DNA of 64,000 nucleotides from Paramecium octaurelia (GCA_905182995.1 CAJJDP010000102.1:190183-254182), one strand, 5' to 3'. Shown: positions 39,438 to 52,085, counted from the first letter of the stretch. Translations and numbers: made by a program. Notes: generated by a model not told the origin, from the sequence alone.

Positions 39438-41371
39438 TCAAATCCTGTTATTTTTAATGATATACCCTGTATTTTCAAGATGCTCACTTTATTTTCCTTT
39501 ATTTTACAACAATTTACCAATAATAACCTTAATGTCACTCTTTGAATGGTTTTTAATAGGCTAGTAATTCTCCTTATTTTATTTAGTCTCTTCATGAGTG
39601 CTATGATTATTATTATATCTAATCTTTTGTATGTTTTCTTTAATCCTTAATGTTGTGCAGGGACACATGTATTATGAACTGTTTTTTAAACTATTCAACT
39701 AATTCTGAGTAAAAGCAGGGACTTTGAAACTATTAAGTGAAGTATTGTTAGTTTTTTGTTAAGTTGAAGTACTTTATTAATAGCTGATTTCAGTTTGACC
39801 CAACATTTTATTTAAATTTGATATTTATTACTTAACTCCTTCTTAAGACATGGATCTTTAATAATTTTACTCTTTTTATTTTTATAATTCATGTTTTATA
39901 GATCTATTGTAATCAAATTAAATTTGTCTGTTGGCTATGTTTGGATTCAATTATTTCAAAATTTTTGGTTTTTATGAGTCTTCCTTTAAATTATTTTTTG
40001 AATCCAATTAGAATGATTCTTGGTTCTATTAAAATATGCTTTATTCTTATAAATAGGAATTGAGATTGTAATTATTACTGGTTGGAATAGAAAAGGTTGA
40101 TTAAGATTTCTATTTTTTATCTTTCATCAGGTTAAATTACTCAATTGAAATAGGCATTCCTTCATTCATATTTGAAGATTTGTCAAGTGATTGATTGTTT
40201 TGAAACAATTGTGATTGTATTTATTATTTTTAAGCAAGGATAATGGATTAAGTGGATGAATTTTTCAAGTAATTGTTGTAAATTTGCACTTTACTTTCAG
40301 GACAAGCAATGTGAAAACTTTTACATTAAACAGGACTATCATATGATTAGAGGGAACTCTTTAATTTAATAGCATCAATACTTCGCTTTTTGGATGTACT
40401 ATGATGACAATTCATACTTTCAATCAAATTTGAATCCCTATTTATTTTTTTCATTTCTTCAATTTACTTCAATAGAATTTGTTTTTCATAAGTGAATTAA
40501 GCCTAATTTTCAGCATTTTTATCCGTCAATTATTTAATTTAATCCTCATACTACTATTTCAGATTAACTATATCAATATTCTATTCAAGATGTTACTGAT
40601 ATTTCTTAATTGTATTCTAACATTTGTTGATTCTTAACTAGAGTTACTCCTTTTCCTTTTCATGTTAAGTGGATAACTAAGTGAACTTGGATTCATACTC
40701 CTGCTGTTTTGACTTATAATCCTACATGCTTAGATCTTTTGCTTTTTGTAGTTCTTACTCATAAAATATTTTTTATTATTATTCTTTCTATTTATAAACG
40801 TCTTCCTGTTTAGCCAAACTTTCTCTTAATCTTTAGTTTTCCTAACAGTTAACTACTTTTTCTTGTTCAAGTTAAGAAATCCTGTGATCATAAAGTAAAT
40901 ATTGTTTTTAGTATTGTAATTCCAATTCCTTTGCTTAGGATTCCTTCTCTTAGAGTTATTCTGATAATGATCTAACCTTAAATTTAAAAGGACAATTACT
41001 TAATGCTCTAACTGTTTAATCTACTCCTTAAACTTTGTCTTATTATGATCTTTCTGTTAATTATCGATATTCTTTTATAATTCTGTAATTGATTTCTAAA
41101 CCGTATAAACAATCAAATACTTTCTAATTGGCTGTTGAATCACTGATGGCTTATGTAATAGTGTCATTTAATTTCTTTTGGCTAGTTTCTCTCAACTTGT
41201 AGTCTTCCAATTAGAGTTCAAGCAATTATGTTTTTTACTCTAGAACGGCCTTATCCTTTTTCCACTCATTCTCCTTTGAGATGAACTTGTTATTAAATAT
41301 AATGAGGATACATATTTTCTCAGTTTGGCTATGTCATTCTCCTCAAAAAAATTAAATGAAGAATTGAGCAT
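39438..41371 (-). CDS. Long coiled-coil protein, 635 aa
   Basis: Starts MLNSSFNFFEENDIAKLRKY. Coiled coil from about residue 20 to 330, with E/Q/K/L heptads (SLSEQLQEKESQAKELELQY, KYQQHLEQNIDIVNLKQQ). The second half is disordered, rich in Ser, Asn and Gln, with basic patches. One 26-nt intron (GTATCC...AACAAG) after RKY. Probably a structural or centrosomal/cortical protein (inference). No named family. Confidence 0.75.
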
Positions 41372-41555
41372 TCAAAATAATATAACGATTAAGTGAATTA
41401 TAAATAAATAATCACCAAAGTGTTTCTAAATACACATGGAAAACCTCTAGTTTCTCCCATTATAATGAGCATATCAAATTTTATTGTCAATAAATAAACA
41501 ATTGTAAATGCTTTTTGCAACCAAAATTTGTTTCAAGATATATTTATTAATTAAA

Positions 41556-41921
41556 ATGTAAAAAATCAAATTACTCGTTTTTCTAGCTTTGGCAGCCACC
41601 ATAGCAGCAGTCATGTATTAATATGCACCTTTGGAATAATATTACGTATTGATTATCTAAGTGCGTAGAACCTAAGAAGACTGTCTCATGAAACTTACAC
41701 AAAAGGTGAAGCCAACTATGAATTTTGTATGGAATTATGTACAAGCAAAGGAGGAGTCAATTGCGGTGGCAAAAGAAAGGGTACGTATATTCGTTTTTAA
41801 AATTCAAGGTTGCTGCCATGCCAATGCTTGTAGTGCCAATAAGATCTACGGATGGGATGAATGTGCAAAGGGTTAATCAGTAAGACTTGGTACAGACAGA
41901 TGCATCGGTAGTTGGGATTGA
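41556..41921 (+). CDS. Small secreted 8-Cys protein, 104 aa
   Basis: Cleavable signal peptide MQKIKLLVFLALAATIAAVM, then a short propeptide-like stretch (QYAPLEQYYNLRRLSHETY) and a mature region with eight Cys: EFCMELC, VNCGG, KGCCHANAC, WDECAKG, DRCIGS. Spacing C-x3-C and CC with C-x4-C suggests four disulfides. Introns of 23 nt (GTATTG...GCGTAG) and 28 nt (GTACGT...ATTCAAG). Family not recognised; function unknown. Its position between divergent and co-directional unrelated genes gives no clue. Confidence 0.75.
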
Positions 41922-42120
41922 GTTAAGATTCGAGCTTACAATAAATATATAATTTTACAACACATAAAATATTTAAATATAATTTTCAGTGTTTTAGATA
42001 TTTATGAGAGGAACTTTGAAGTTCTTGGTTACAATCAAATTTATTTTATAAGTATTTATATGATCTTTTATTAAATCTATATTCATTAATAATTTCTCGA
42101 TTTTTAATCACAAAATCTCA

Positions 42121-42806
42121 ATGTCTCAATCGTTGATGATTCACTAAGAATTGAGAAAGCAATTTGTCCTACAGTAAGTTTCCAACTTAGAGTCACAATT
42201 AACAAAATGGGTTTAACACCATTGTCCTAAGTATCGAATTATTAAAATCTAGTGACGATATACTACAATCTCATTCAGACGAGGCTCATTCTTAAAGTTA
42301 AACCCACACCAATGTACTTCATTTTTAAGGTCTTCTCATGTACCTTAAATCATTAAGTGAAAATCCTTCTCAATTAGAATTTCATACAATGAAATCATTA
42401 CAACAGTATTTTGATTATATGTCCCAAATCTTGTAAAATGAACTTAAACTCACCTATTAAAGACAAACCATGAAAACAAATGACAAAAATATTGAGAAAA
42501 AAAGTTAAAAGTTTTCTAAGAAGTCCAACTTAATTTTAAAAAACTGGTTGAATAAACACTATTCCTATCCCTACCCCAGTAAAGAATAGGTGGAGTAACT
42601 AGCTGAAAAGTGTAATCTAACATAAAAACAAGTATACTGATAAAATTATCTAGGTTTAAATTTGGTTTATAAATGCCAGAGGAAGAATAGGGAATAAGAT
42701 GTATGAGGAGAGGAAATTTAAAAATATTGTCAAATCCAAATATTTATCATTAAACTCTAGCAAATCAAAAAAAGAAAAACCAGAGCTTAATCAAAATGAT
42801 CAATGA
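42121..42806 (+). CDS. TALE-class homeodomain protein, 213 aa
   Basis: Sequence-specific DNA-binding protein. The homeodomain lies at residues about 125-185: KKSNLILKNWLNKHYSYPYP, then SKEQVEQLAEKCNLTQKQ and the recognition helix VQIWFINARGRI. The extra loop with YPYP and the W-F-x-N-x-R core are diagnostic for TALE; the invariant Asn and Arg are present. Residues 1-60 are a Gln-rich region (QELRKQFVLQQVSNLESQ) and the tail is Lys-rich. Introns: 42231-42252 (22 nt) and 42632-42653 (22 nt), the second falling inside the homeodomain. Likely nuclear regulator; targets unknown. Confidence 0.9.
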
Positions 42807-43008
42807 TATCATACAATAAATAATTATTATTCATAATTGACTCTCAAGTTAAGATGCTATGAACCTACAATTTCTTACTCTATACCTAAATTACATTCCC
42901 TTATCATGGATACTTGAACTTGATTAATTTATAGATGTCAGGATTTTGATGTTTAAATTGATAGAAATAATATTGCTTATATTTTATTTAACATTATACT
43001 CAAATTTG

Positions 43009-45051
43009 ATGTCTTCCAATAAGTTTACACGTATTCAAATAGATTAAAAACATCCTTAATCCAATATCTATATCACTACTAGAGATTTCTTAAAACCTAA
43101 AAATCAAACTCAAAAGAAATAGAAACTTGATTAGTTAGCATTAATGGATATAGTGGCTATCATTAATTTACAGAATTAAGAAGTGCTTTTTGAAGAGATT
43201 CCACATCTAAATCCAACAACAATTGAGAAATGCTAAAAGTACACTTTTTACGAAAATTAAGGAGCTGTAAAATTGATTGATGTAATTAATTCTCTTTGTT
43301 ACAATCTTAGGATGTACTTAAAGAACAACGAAAATCAGTGGCCATTTTCTGCGACGAAACATATGATAAGTCTCATTAGTTGCTGGTTTGCTATCTTATT
43401 TATGATAATTTCTAAATTACAGACATCTAACAATTAGATTCGCTAGGAAATAAAATATGTGAAATTAATTTTGAGGAGAAGAAAATTACATTAATTGAAA
43501 ATAAATTTCAGATCGTTAGAGGATTTGATAGAAACTCATTATTCCCCAATTATAGATTTAAAACTGAAATTTAGCAAATGTCAGATGCTTTGAAGTTTCA
43601 GTAGACCTAGATGGCTAGTAAAAAGGTTTATTCTAATTAATAACGGAATTTATAATACTTTTTCAATGCTGATAAACTGCTTCTAAGAAATCCTCCAAAT
43701 TTAATGAAACTATCATAAGAAGGTAATAGATATTTAACATTTAGATTTTAAAGAGAAATATTATAGTAAGTTAGAAGAAATAAAGAGTTAGCCAAGTGTA
43801 GGATTTTGTAGTGCAATTGTGATTAAAAAGAAATGATAAATAAATTTCATTTTATAACATCACAATAATCCATTAATTCACTATAATTCTCAATATTCTA
43901 TCTCTTTCAGATGATTAAATTTAAGCCTTTGTCCTTTAATATTCATCCTTCCTTCATATTTAGTTCTACTCTTATCCCAATCCATCATTTTCTAATGAAA
44001 TTTGTTAAGATAATATGCTAATCTAAACTTTTCTAAATTACTGTTTTAAACTCTCTAAGCATGTATATTTAAATTACTAAATTGGTTTATCCCACAATTC
44101 TTCAAGATTCCCGATAGTTCAACCCTGTTACATCATTCTCTAATTATAATGAGCAGTATTCCTTAATAATAATAATATAATTAATGAATTCAAGTATAAT
44201 TTACCTATTAGAAAAAATTTAACACAATGATCTTACAGTTTATCTGTATATATTGCGACTTCCTGTATAGCCATTAGAATATTAATAATTGATAGAAACG
44301 ATAAAGAAAAATAACATCAAAGTTATTTTTTATTTCGGAAAATCATCCTTAGTCCTCAAAAATTAAAGTGGAATTAAATTATAATAAGTTACTCAAGATG
44401 AAAAAGTATTATAGGACATGCAAGTATTTCACTGCAATAAAATAGGTTGAGTTAATTAATAAGAAGTCGAATATTGGATTAATGTGTTCTGAGACATGTG
44501 AAACTAGTTTATAGATGTATTTCCATTATATGGTTAAGATAGAAAAAAAGAATTTGAGTTATTTTGAGAATCATGTACAAAAATGAATATTGTAGGCTTA
44601 ATGGCATATTTGTCCAATTGACTAATTGAGATAATTGTATGAAGAAATTCAAAAATCAGAAAATATCAACATATTTGATTATAATCTACTGAAAACTAAT
44701 TCAAACATTGGTTCAAAATTATCAAACGTTAGCTGTTAGAGTGAGATCGTAACAAAAGAATTACCAAGATATGATTAGGACAGATGTGAATCTTTTGTTT
44801 AAAATTCCTAAGTAACAAGCCAAAAGTTCAGCAAAATTTTAACAATCGAGGACTAAGTAAAATCAGAATTTTATCCTATTGTAACGCCTCCCTTATCAAA
44901 AATCGAAAAAGCAGTCGATCCAGACCCAAATAAAGTGGATATAGCAGTTCCACCTCAGCATTAACTTAGGTTTGATGACTAATATTAATTGCCTGGCAGA
45001 ATTTCATTTATTCATTTTATACCTCAATATGGATTTAGATGTTTGGAGTGA
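43009..45051 (+). CDS. Unknown protein, about 656 aa, multi-exon
   Basis: Starts MSSNKFTRIQIDQ. Globular N-terminal part (LKEQRKSVAIFCDETYDKSH), then a region with two possible frames between about 43790 and 44220. The frame that stays open closes the gene with introns of 29, 22 and 21 nt (the last, GTACAA...TTGTAG at about 44575-44595, removes a TGA). A competing frame there (YSSFLHIQFYSYPNPSF) looks more protein-like and would need extra introns I could not place. The C-terminus (SEFYPIVTPPLSKIEKAV) is disordered, ending in QYGFRCLE. No family recognised. Confidence 0.6.
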
Positions 45052-45181
45052 ATTATTCATCCTCACGTTTATTATTTAAATACAATTAATATTCATATTT
45101 TTATTAATAGAATTAATATGAATAAATTATGTTCTTCATAGAATCCTTAATCTAAGAATTTGCAATCACATCGGTTAAATC

Positions 45182-45575
45182 ATGGCTAGATAAATTGCCA
45201 AAATCCAAGATGAAATAAACAAAATTAGAATAATTGATTATTATAATTTTATTTTATAGTCTTCAAGGGATACTTCATAAAAATTTAGAATGGTATTCAC
45301 TCATAATTTTTACATAATCGTAGTAGGGAATGGATTCTACATAAACTGTTGAGTTTATGAGGAGATAAAATTTTTAATTTTAAAATCTCAGCAACCCAGT
45401 TAGTTATTAATTACAATTGTAATAAAATTTATATTACTAAGAAATCTCGTTGAATCATAATGTTCATTTTCATTGTTACTCATAAAAAAGTGAGATTGAT
45501 ATTATAAACTAAATTATAATGTGTCTTGTTTGTAATAGCAGAACAATGAATGTCCAACAATTAATTAAAAAATGA
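45182..45575 (+). CDS. Hypothetical protein, about 120 aa
   Basis: MARQIAKIQDEINKIRI starts a small helical protein; after a 31-nt (or 34-nt) intron the frame continues with a Gln/Asn-rich stretch (MDSTQTVEFMRRQNFQFQ) to TGA 45573-45575. A further coding-like block just downstream (MKQINRIEIKLTRLIDHLHY, about 45571-45660) may belong to it through an unresolved intron. No family recognised. Confidence 0.4.
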
Positions 45576-45681
45576 AATAGATCAATAGAATTGAAATTAA
45601 ATTGACAAGGCTAATCGATCATTTACATTATAGTAAAGAACAAATTAATGATAATGTTAAGTATTTCTTTTTATTTATCGT

Positions 45682-46008
45682 TCATAGATGGTAATTTCTT
45701 TTTTATTGTTTTTGTGTAATGAACTACAAGTTCAATAGTGGAAAATAGGATTATACTTGATTTTAAAGTATATTTAAAATATATTTATATGTATGAATAA
45801 TAATTATCATCAATCTTCTTTTAAATTGGTCATTGTATTTTTTTCTTATTTCTTGTGATTTCTAAAATAATCAAAGTTATACACACATTTAAATATCAAT
45901 GGAAGTATCTGATAGATCATCATATTCCTTGGAATGGCTTCTGTTTATTTTTTTTTGATTATGAACTTGAGTGTAGAATTTATCTAATTTCTTGCTCAAT
46001 TTATCCAT
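45682..46008 (-). CDS. Hypothetical small protein, about 101 aa
   Basis: Starts MDKLSKKLDKFYTQVHNQKK, Lys-rich, with a 21-nt intron (GTATAA...TTTTAG) after DIQMC. The second exon begins KSQEIRKKYNDQFKRRL and ends in a hydrophobic stretch. Weak evidence: composition and one good intron only. Confidence 0.35.
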
Positions 46009-46157
46009 ATTTCTAATTAAAATTTATTAATTTAATGGATTTATTAAGCTTAGGCTAATATATAGTATTGATTTGATTTTATAATATAATATAGAAATAG
46101 TATGAAATTGGATGAATTTTATATTTATATATTAAATTAATAACTCACATAAAATAA

Positions 46158-47511
46158 ATGTTAAGCCCAACAGTCACAGAGAATGAGTAGTAAAGGAAGA
46201 TAGGTGAAAAGTTGATTACAATTATCCGAACTATATTAATCACAGAGAGAGAAGTCTACAATTTGATTAATATTAGGTTGAGGAATTGAAAATAACATTA
46301 GCCGAAAACATTAGATTTGACATCAGTGATGCATTTAGAGCAATCGATTCTAACATGAAAGGATACATAACTTCATAAGACATCTTTCGATTTATGTGTA
46401 AGAATGGATGTAGTGTGCACTAAAAGTTTTGTGATTTCTGGATCTTCACATGGAGTAAAGGAGATGACAAATTAAGATACCAACTATTTCTTGAATTTAT
46501 CGTTCCTCGATATGATAGAGATGCAGCTATGCAATGTATAGTCAGAAAGTTGTATTCAGAAACAGGGAAATGTATCAATGCATAATTAATAATCTTATAG
46601 ACAAACTGTCATTCTATTTAGAAGAGTTTGTGGCTAAGTTGATATATAAGGAGATCGATTATTTAAGAACTATTGAAATAGAGAAGATGAATTTAGCCTA
46701 ATTAGTTGAATGGAAGTTTACAACAGTGTTTAAGTATATTGCGGGTAATTTGCCTGTTATCGATAAAAGATGTTTGGATTAATTGTTGAACAAATACGAA
46801 ATTTAATCATTGACATAATAGGAATACAACATGTTTCTAAAGAGATTCAATAGGAATGAAGAGACGATTTTGTAAAAGGACGAATTCAGCGATGCCATCT
46901 TTCCAAGCAAAGAATTAATTAAGGAAATGTAACCTCCAAGAGATGGATTTCAAGAATATGTTCTCAATCACGATTAACAATTGGATTAACTGTTGGGTAA
47001 GGATTAAGTCAATGATGGAGATGATTTCATTTTCAAACCAGAAGAACATAAAATCAAATTAAATTCTACTTAAAAAGGACACAATATTTAATAGGAGTTT
47101 ATTCCTTAAAACTAATACCCAATTTAATCTACCTTAAATAAAGAGATTAATGGACCTCCCACCAATTAATAGCCTACCTAAAATAAGACTATACTTATGA
47201 GTCTTAAACCACCCTAAACTTAGTCCTAATTTCAATAACACACTATTGATCAAAGCATTTAAGCTTCAACTCCAATCCAAATGAAATCTAAAAATTACAA
47301 AAGCCCAAATGAACAACCTTCTCAATATCAACAATAAGATTTACTCTAATAATTTGAGAGGAAGTAGAATGCCTCTCAAATGGCTTTCAGTCAAGATAAT
47401 TTATCTAACTATTATAATCAAAACCTCAATTTGGAGTAATCCCAATAAGTTCAATATAACTAATATGTTAACTAACCGACAAATGCTTAGTATATTTTAT
47501 CAAGATAATGA
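46158..47511 (+). CDS. EF-hand-like protein with Q-rich tail, 433 aa
   Basis: Starts MLSPTVTENEQQRKI. Around residue 55 there is an EF-hand loop: DAFRAIDSNMKGYITSQDIF (loop DSNMKGYITSQD, with Asp instead of Glu at position 12). A second helix-loop pair (FWIFTWSKGDDKLRYQLF) is degenerate. The region to residue 230 is helical, and the last 200 residues are Gln/Asn/Pro-rich without a domain. Introns: 23 nt (GTCTAC...ATTAG) after TERE and 29 nt (GTATCA...TTATAG). Calcium binding is plausible but only one loop is near-canonical. Confidence 0.7.
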
Positions 47512-47562
47512 CGGTGTTTTATTTAAACTTTTATTAGATAGTATTAATTATTTTAAAATATC

Positions 47563-49917
47563 TCATTTGAATTGATTTAGTAATATTTTTAATGATTCCT
47601 TCTCCATCACATCATTCATCTTCAAAATTTACTTCTTATGCGTATTAAACAGTTTCCCATGCTTCTTCACTTTCAACTCTATCAGTGTTTCATCACTTTA
47701 GCTTTCTTTTATTGCTAACTATTAAATGATATCACATTTGATACTTCATTTATGACCATGAAATTATGACATTATAGAGGTTCCTCTATATTTTGTTCTT
47801 TCCAATCAGTATCATAAAATAGCAAGAACCCATCTACTGAAATTATGAAATTTGTGGGTATAAAATCTTTGCCAAAGCTTAACGATCTTTCCCAAGCAAC
47901 ATCCCTTTGAACACTATACTTCTTGAGAATCAAAGGTGATTGTTACAATAGATAATCAGGAGAGGGCACTAAAGATTACAATTAATAAGTACCTGTAAAA
48001 TTTGAAGCAAAGGCATGATATATCTCGGTTGATATTTCCTTCTATAATGGTATACCTGAGTATTTCTTGATCACCACTAGCTATTCTGGTGTTAATAATT
48101 AATTAATGTTGAAAGCTGTTATTGCTTATTATAATATCTATGGATTAGCAAAGTTAATTGTTTTCTAGTTTGGGAATTGAAAATACTTTCCTAACTCTGT
48201 ATTTAATTGTGCGAATAATTTCTATACGAACTCTATTCTATGTAATTCAAATTCAGATATCTCTTTGAGAATGTAGGTAGTAAATAGACCGAACTATTTC
48301 TATTATGTTATGAGGGACTTGAAGTAATCTAAATTTAATCAATCTATTTACAATGCATTTTATATTCTTCATCATAGATGTCCTTCATTTGTTGTCCTCC
48401 CTAGAAGGCTGCATCTACATTCTAAGCATAGATCTGTTCATATTGTATGAAACTCTTGTAGAATTGTTCGACAGCATCGAAGGTTATATTTCGTTATCCT
48501 TAAACTTGCATCAAATAATCAGATATCTTTTATTTGTTCATTTATTAACAGATAATTAATTTCTCTTTAATCTCCCCCTTCAAATTGTTCTTCAATATTT
48601 AGATATTTTAAATATGCTACTGATATTCACTCTCAAGATTACTAAAGTTTTAGCATAAGTCTAAATGGTATTATTATTAAATAATATCTTTGTCATCCTA
48701 TGGCTATTCTTAAGTGTTGCCATTGATATTTTAGTTACTAGAATGATTAGATTATTTATTTTTCTTTTGGTTTTATTTGTCTTATCTTTGAGTTTGATTT
48801 GTGAACAATCTGCTCAATAGTTTTTAGTTTGGTTAAACATAAGAATATGTGGCAAAGTAGTCTAATTGTATCGATAGATTATTCAAATAATTTTGCATCA
48901 TATCAAATGAATTATTGGATGATTTGTATCTCATTTTGATTTGCTAGAATACAGTTTCAACAATTGTTAAATATTCAAAAATAAATTCAACCATCTTGGT
49001 CATATATTAAACAAATATTTAATGACTTTAAATTCTTCTTTCTTGATAAGCTGCCTTCCAAATTTCATTTTTTAATGCCTCTTTAGATTGCTGTAGATAG
49101 TTTATATCAATGTTGTCCTTTAGTTTTTATAGGATAAGACATAAGTATTCAATTCTTGAATTGACTTGTTTGCCTGTAATTTTTTTAATATATTGTTTAA
49201 TAGTGCTTTGGAAGGAATTCGCTTCTAGTTTTTACTGTTGTTTATTGAAATCCGCATTAATGGTGGCCTATGTAGGTATTACATTTCTATTCTATTGGTA
49301 TTATTATAATTAATCTTATTTTTGTTAAGTGTTGTCCATTTGTTAATTAATCTTTCCATACCCATCATCCGTTGGAGTTTCCATCATTTAATTGATCGCC
49401 ATTCCTATCGCTGCACCTTTAGCTGCAATGGATTAAAAATTTTAATTCTCTTTGACAGCTTCCATGCCTTTTTCGTATTATTGCTTAATGATCTATTGAC
49501 CCTATTCCAATTGTGATCCAACTGCTTCCTTTAGTGTTAATGATACACTTACATTGACTTTTTGAATTTATTAATTGGCCAAGTTTGATGCCTTTTAAAT
49601 TTAAGAATTGGCAATGTCTGTGCCCTTTTGTACAACTTTATTGGTCTAATCTAGAATGGGAAGAAGGTTCTTCTAAGCCAAATCCATCCCTTTGGCAAAT
49701 TGAGTTGCCTCTGAATGTCCTTATGAGATTTAGGATTGGAGTAAATACCCACAATTTTAAGAATGGGAGCAGCAACTTTCATGGTTTGGTTGGCTTCTGC
49801 GATTTGGTTGGTTAATTGGGATGTGTGATTTTGGAATGTGTTTTGGGCTGACTTAATTGATGTGCTGACTTAGTCTGCTTTTGAATCGATGAGTTTAGTT
49901 AGTTTTGTATTTAACAT
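47563..49917 (-). CDS. Multi-domain unknown protein, 758 aa
   Basis: N-terminal 200 residues form a long amphipathic helical repeat (NKVVQKGTDIANSQIQKASN, LANQQIQKVNVS) like membrane-surface helices of apolipoprotein or perilipin type (resemblance only). The middle part (QFGLFTTYILKEISEFELHR, then FAQLNTELGKYFQFPNQKTI) is coiled. Near the C-terminus a beta-rich block (NFIISVDGFLLFYDTDWKEQ) might be PH-like. Introns of 29, 23 and 26 nt close the model exactly. Its start codon is 9 bp from the divergent NEK gene. No family identified. Confidence 0.65.
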
Positions 49918-49926
49918 GATTAATTA

Positions 49927-50933
49927 ATGTCTCAATTTATCGATCAGGAAATAAATGGGTACAAGGTCCAGAAAGCAATAGGAGAGGGGAAATTCTCGAC
50001 CGTGTACAAGGCGATGAATAAGGAAGGGAATGTGGTTGCGTTGAAGAAGATTAAGGTGATTTGTGACTCTATGTTAGATTTTTGATATGATGGATCCAAA
50101 ACAAAGGGAGAAATGTTTGAAGGAGGTGAAGCTAATGCAACCCTTGGATCATCCAAACATCATAAAGTACTTGGATTCATTCATTTACAACAATGAATTG
50201 ATTATAGCTACAGAGTGGGCGGAGAAGGGAGATTTGAAAAAACTAATCAAAAATGCTTAATCTGATGATACTCCATTTGAAGAAGTGTAATTGTGGAATT
50301 ACATATTGCAAATAGCAAGTGCATTGGACCATATGCATGAAAAGAGAATAATGCACAGAGATTTGAAACCAGCAAATATATTTATAGGAGGAGATGGCTC
50401 ATTGAAGGTTGGAGATTTGGGTTTGGGTCGTATATTTTCGTCAGAGACAATCGAAGCCTACTCCAAAGTAGGAACACCACTTTATATGTCACCTGAGGTA
50501 AATTATCATTAAAAAGGAAGAGCTCCTTCATGGCGAAGGGTATGATATGAAATCAGATATCTGGTCATTGGGATGCATCGCATATGAGATGGCTGAGTTC
50601 AAGAGTCCCTTCAAATAAAGCGAGAAGATGTCTCTCATGGATTTATTTAATAATATCACCAAAGGAGAATTTAAACCAGTTTCTAATCGATACAGTCAAT
50701 AGTTGAGGGATGTCATCGAAGGCATGATAGTAGTCGACCCCCAAAAAAGACTTGATGCAAGCACGGTTCTGTAGAAGTCAAAGGAGATCCACAATACCTT
50801 CCTTGATACCAAGAAGACTCCATAGATAATTAATGTTTTGATGATGGAAGTAATTAAATCATGCAATTTATATAGGACATCTATGAGAAGTTGTCATTAG
50901 TTCAATATCATGAATATTTCTGTATTCCATTGA
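49927..50933 (+). CDS. NEK-family Ser/Thr protein kinase (NEK6/7-like)
   Basis: Kinase of mitotic and ciliary regulation. Motifs: Gly-rich loop [17 protein letters not shown] lysine, [13 protein letters not shown] (NEK6/7-like), [10 protein letters not shown], the DLG form of the Mg loop ([12 protein letters not shown]), activation segment [12 protein letters not shown], and [17 protein letters not shown]. Introns 50056-50077 (22 nt) and 50498-50516 (19 nt). Catalytic residues are all present. The C-terminus after [10 protein letters not shown] is doubtful: the frame runs into the IFT57 gene before its TGA, which may hide a missed intron. Confidence 0.9.
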
Positions 50934-52085
50934 AAAAGAAACCAGTTTCGAAATATTATTTCTCTTTAGATGAAAACGTTAATCAGAATCAAAGGTTCTA
51001 TTACTTTGTTGAGTTATGTTATTGGCTAATGAGTTTGCCCAAGTAAAAAAAGAATAAAATGGCACAGCCAATCAAACTCAATTATCATAATGTTGAAGAA
51101 ACTGCCAGAAAATTGCTTGTTGATATCAAAGCTTGGGGTATAAAATTACCTGAATAATTGGGGTCTCCTCATATTTCATAAGGATGTGGAGACATGGTTT
51201 GCTTCATTTTAAATGATTTGCTAAATAGAGAATTGATTAGAGTCAATTTCAAATTTGAATCTCCTAACTTCGGTAAGGATTTGGAAAGCTCTGTAATTTA
51301 GGTTAATAAAATAGATGATGAGGATCTTGTTGAAATTTAAGAAGAAGAAAATGAAAATGAAGAAGTTGAATAAGATGAGTTGACTTAGAGTATTCTATTT
51401 TATCATAAGAAATATAATAATGAACAAACTGATTACAATCAAGTTCCTCAAGATCGATAAGTCATCGAAACCAAAGTTGCAATTAATGAATGGACTAAAG
51501 AGTTCAATAGAGTTGAGAAGGAGTTTTCTAAATTCGAAGCCAATCTTAAAGTGAATAAACTTTATTTAAAGGATTATGAGAGAACAATCATGACCATTTC
51601 CAAATGTTCCAAAGTAATTCCATTATAATTATTTAAGCAATTGTCTCTTCTCTCTGAACACTTGAAATCAAATGAAGTTTAACAAATTTAATAATAGTGG
51701 ATTGATTATTTGGAATTGATCCCTAAATTAGAAACCAAAGTTACAGAATCAATACCAGAAGATACTTAAATCACCTTAAAATAGAACAGGATTAAAATAT
51801 CAGATTTATAATTATAAATTTCACAATTGAATAAAGGGAACACCGAGAAGTTAGAAATCGATCAACAATTAAACCAATAGTTATTAGATGTAAAGGAAAG
51901 AACACCTGTTTTGGCTGACAACAGAACTAAGCAAAAATAATTGATCAATTAATTGAGAGTATTGATTTTACTCATTATAATAGAATGACATACGGGATAT
52001 GGACGTTAAAATTGGCATAATGCAAACTCAAATATCAAAATCGTATTTTCATACTAATGACGTATTATCTGATGAAGAATTCTGA
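50861..52085 (+). CDS. IFT57: Intraflagellar transport protein IFT57
   Basis: Component of the IFT-B peripheral complex, which carries tubulin and other cargo along the axoneme. The N-terminal calponin-homology-like region ([79 protein letters not shown]) aligns with IFT57 in order; the C-terminal half is coiled coil (LKVNKLYLKDYERTIMTISK, NDIRDMDVKIGIMQTQISKS). A 25-nt intron (GTATTG...AATAG at 51965-51989) skips an early TGA and restores the family C-terminus. 399 aa, close to the usual 400-430. Confidence 0.93.

Noticed and set aside
44575-44596. TGA at 44584-44586 as a gene end
   Set aside because: The same frame continues beyond it, and a 21-nt GTACAA...TTGTAG intron neatly removes it.
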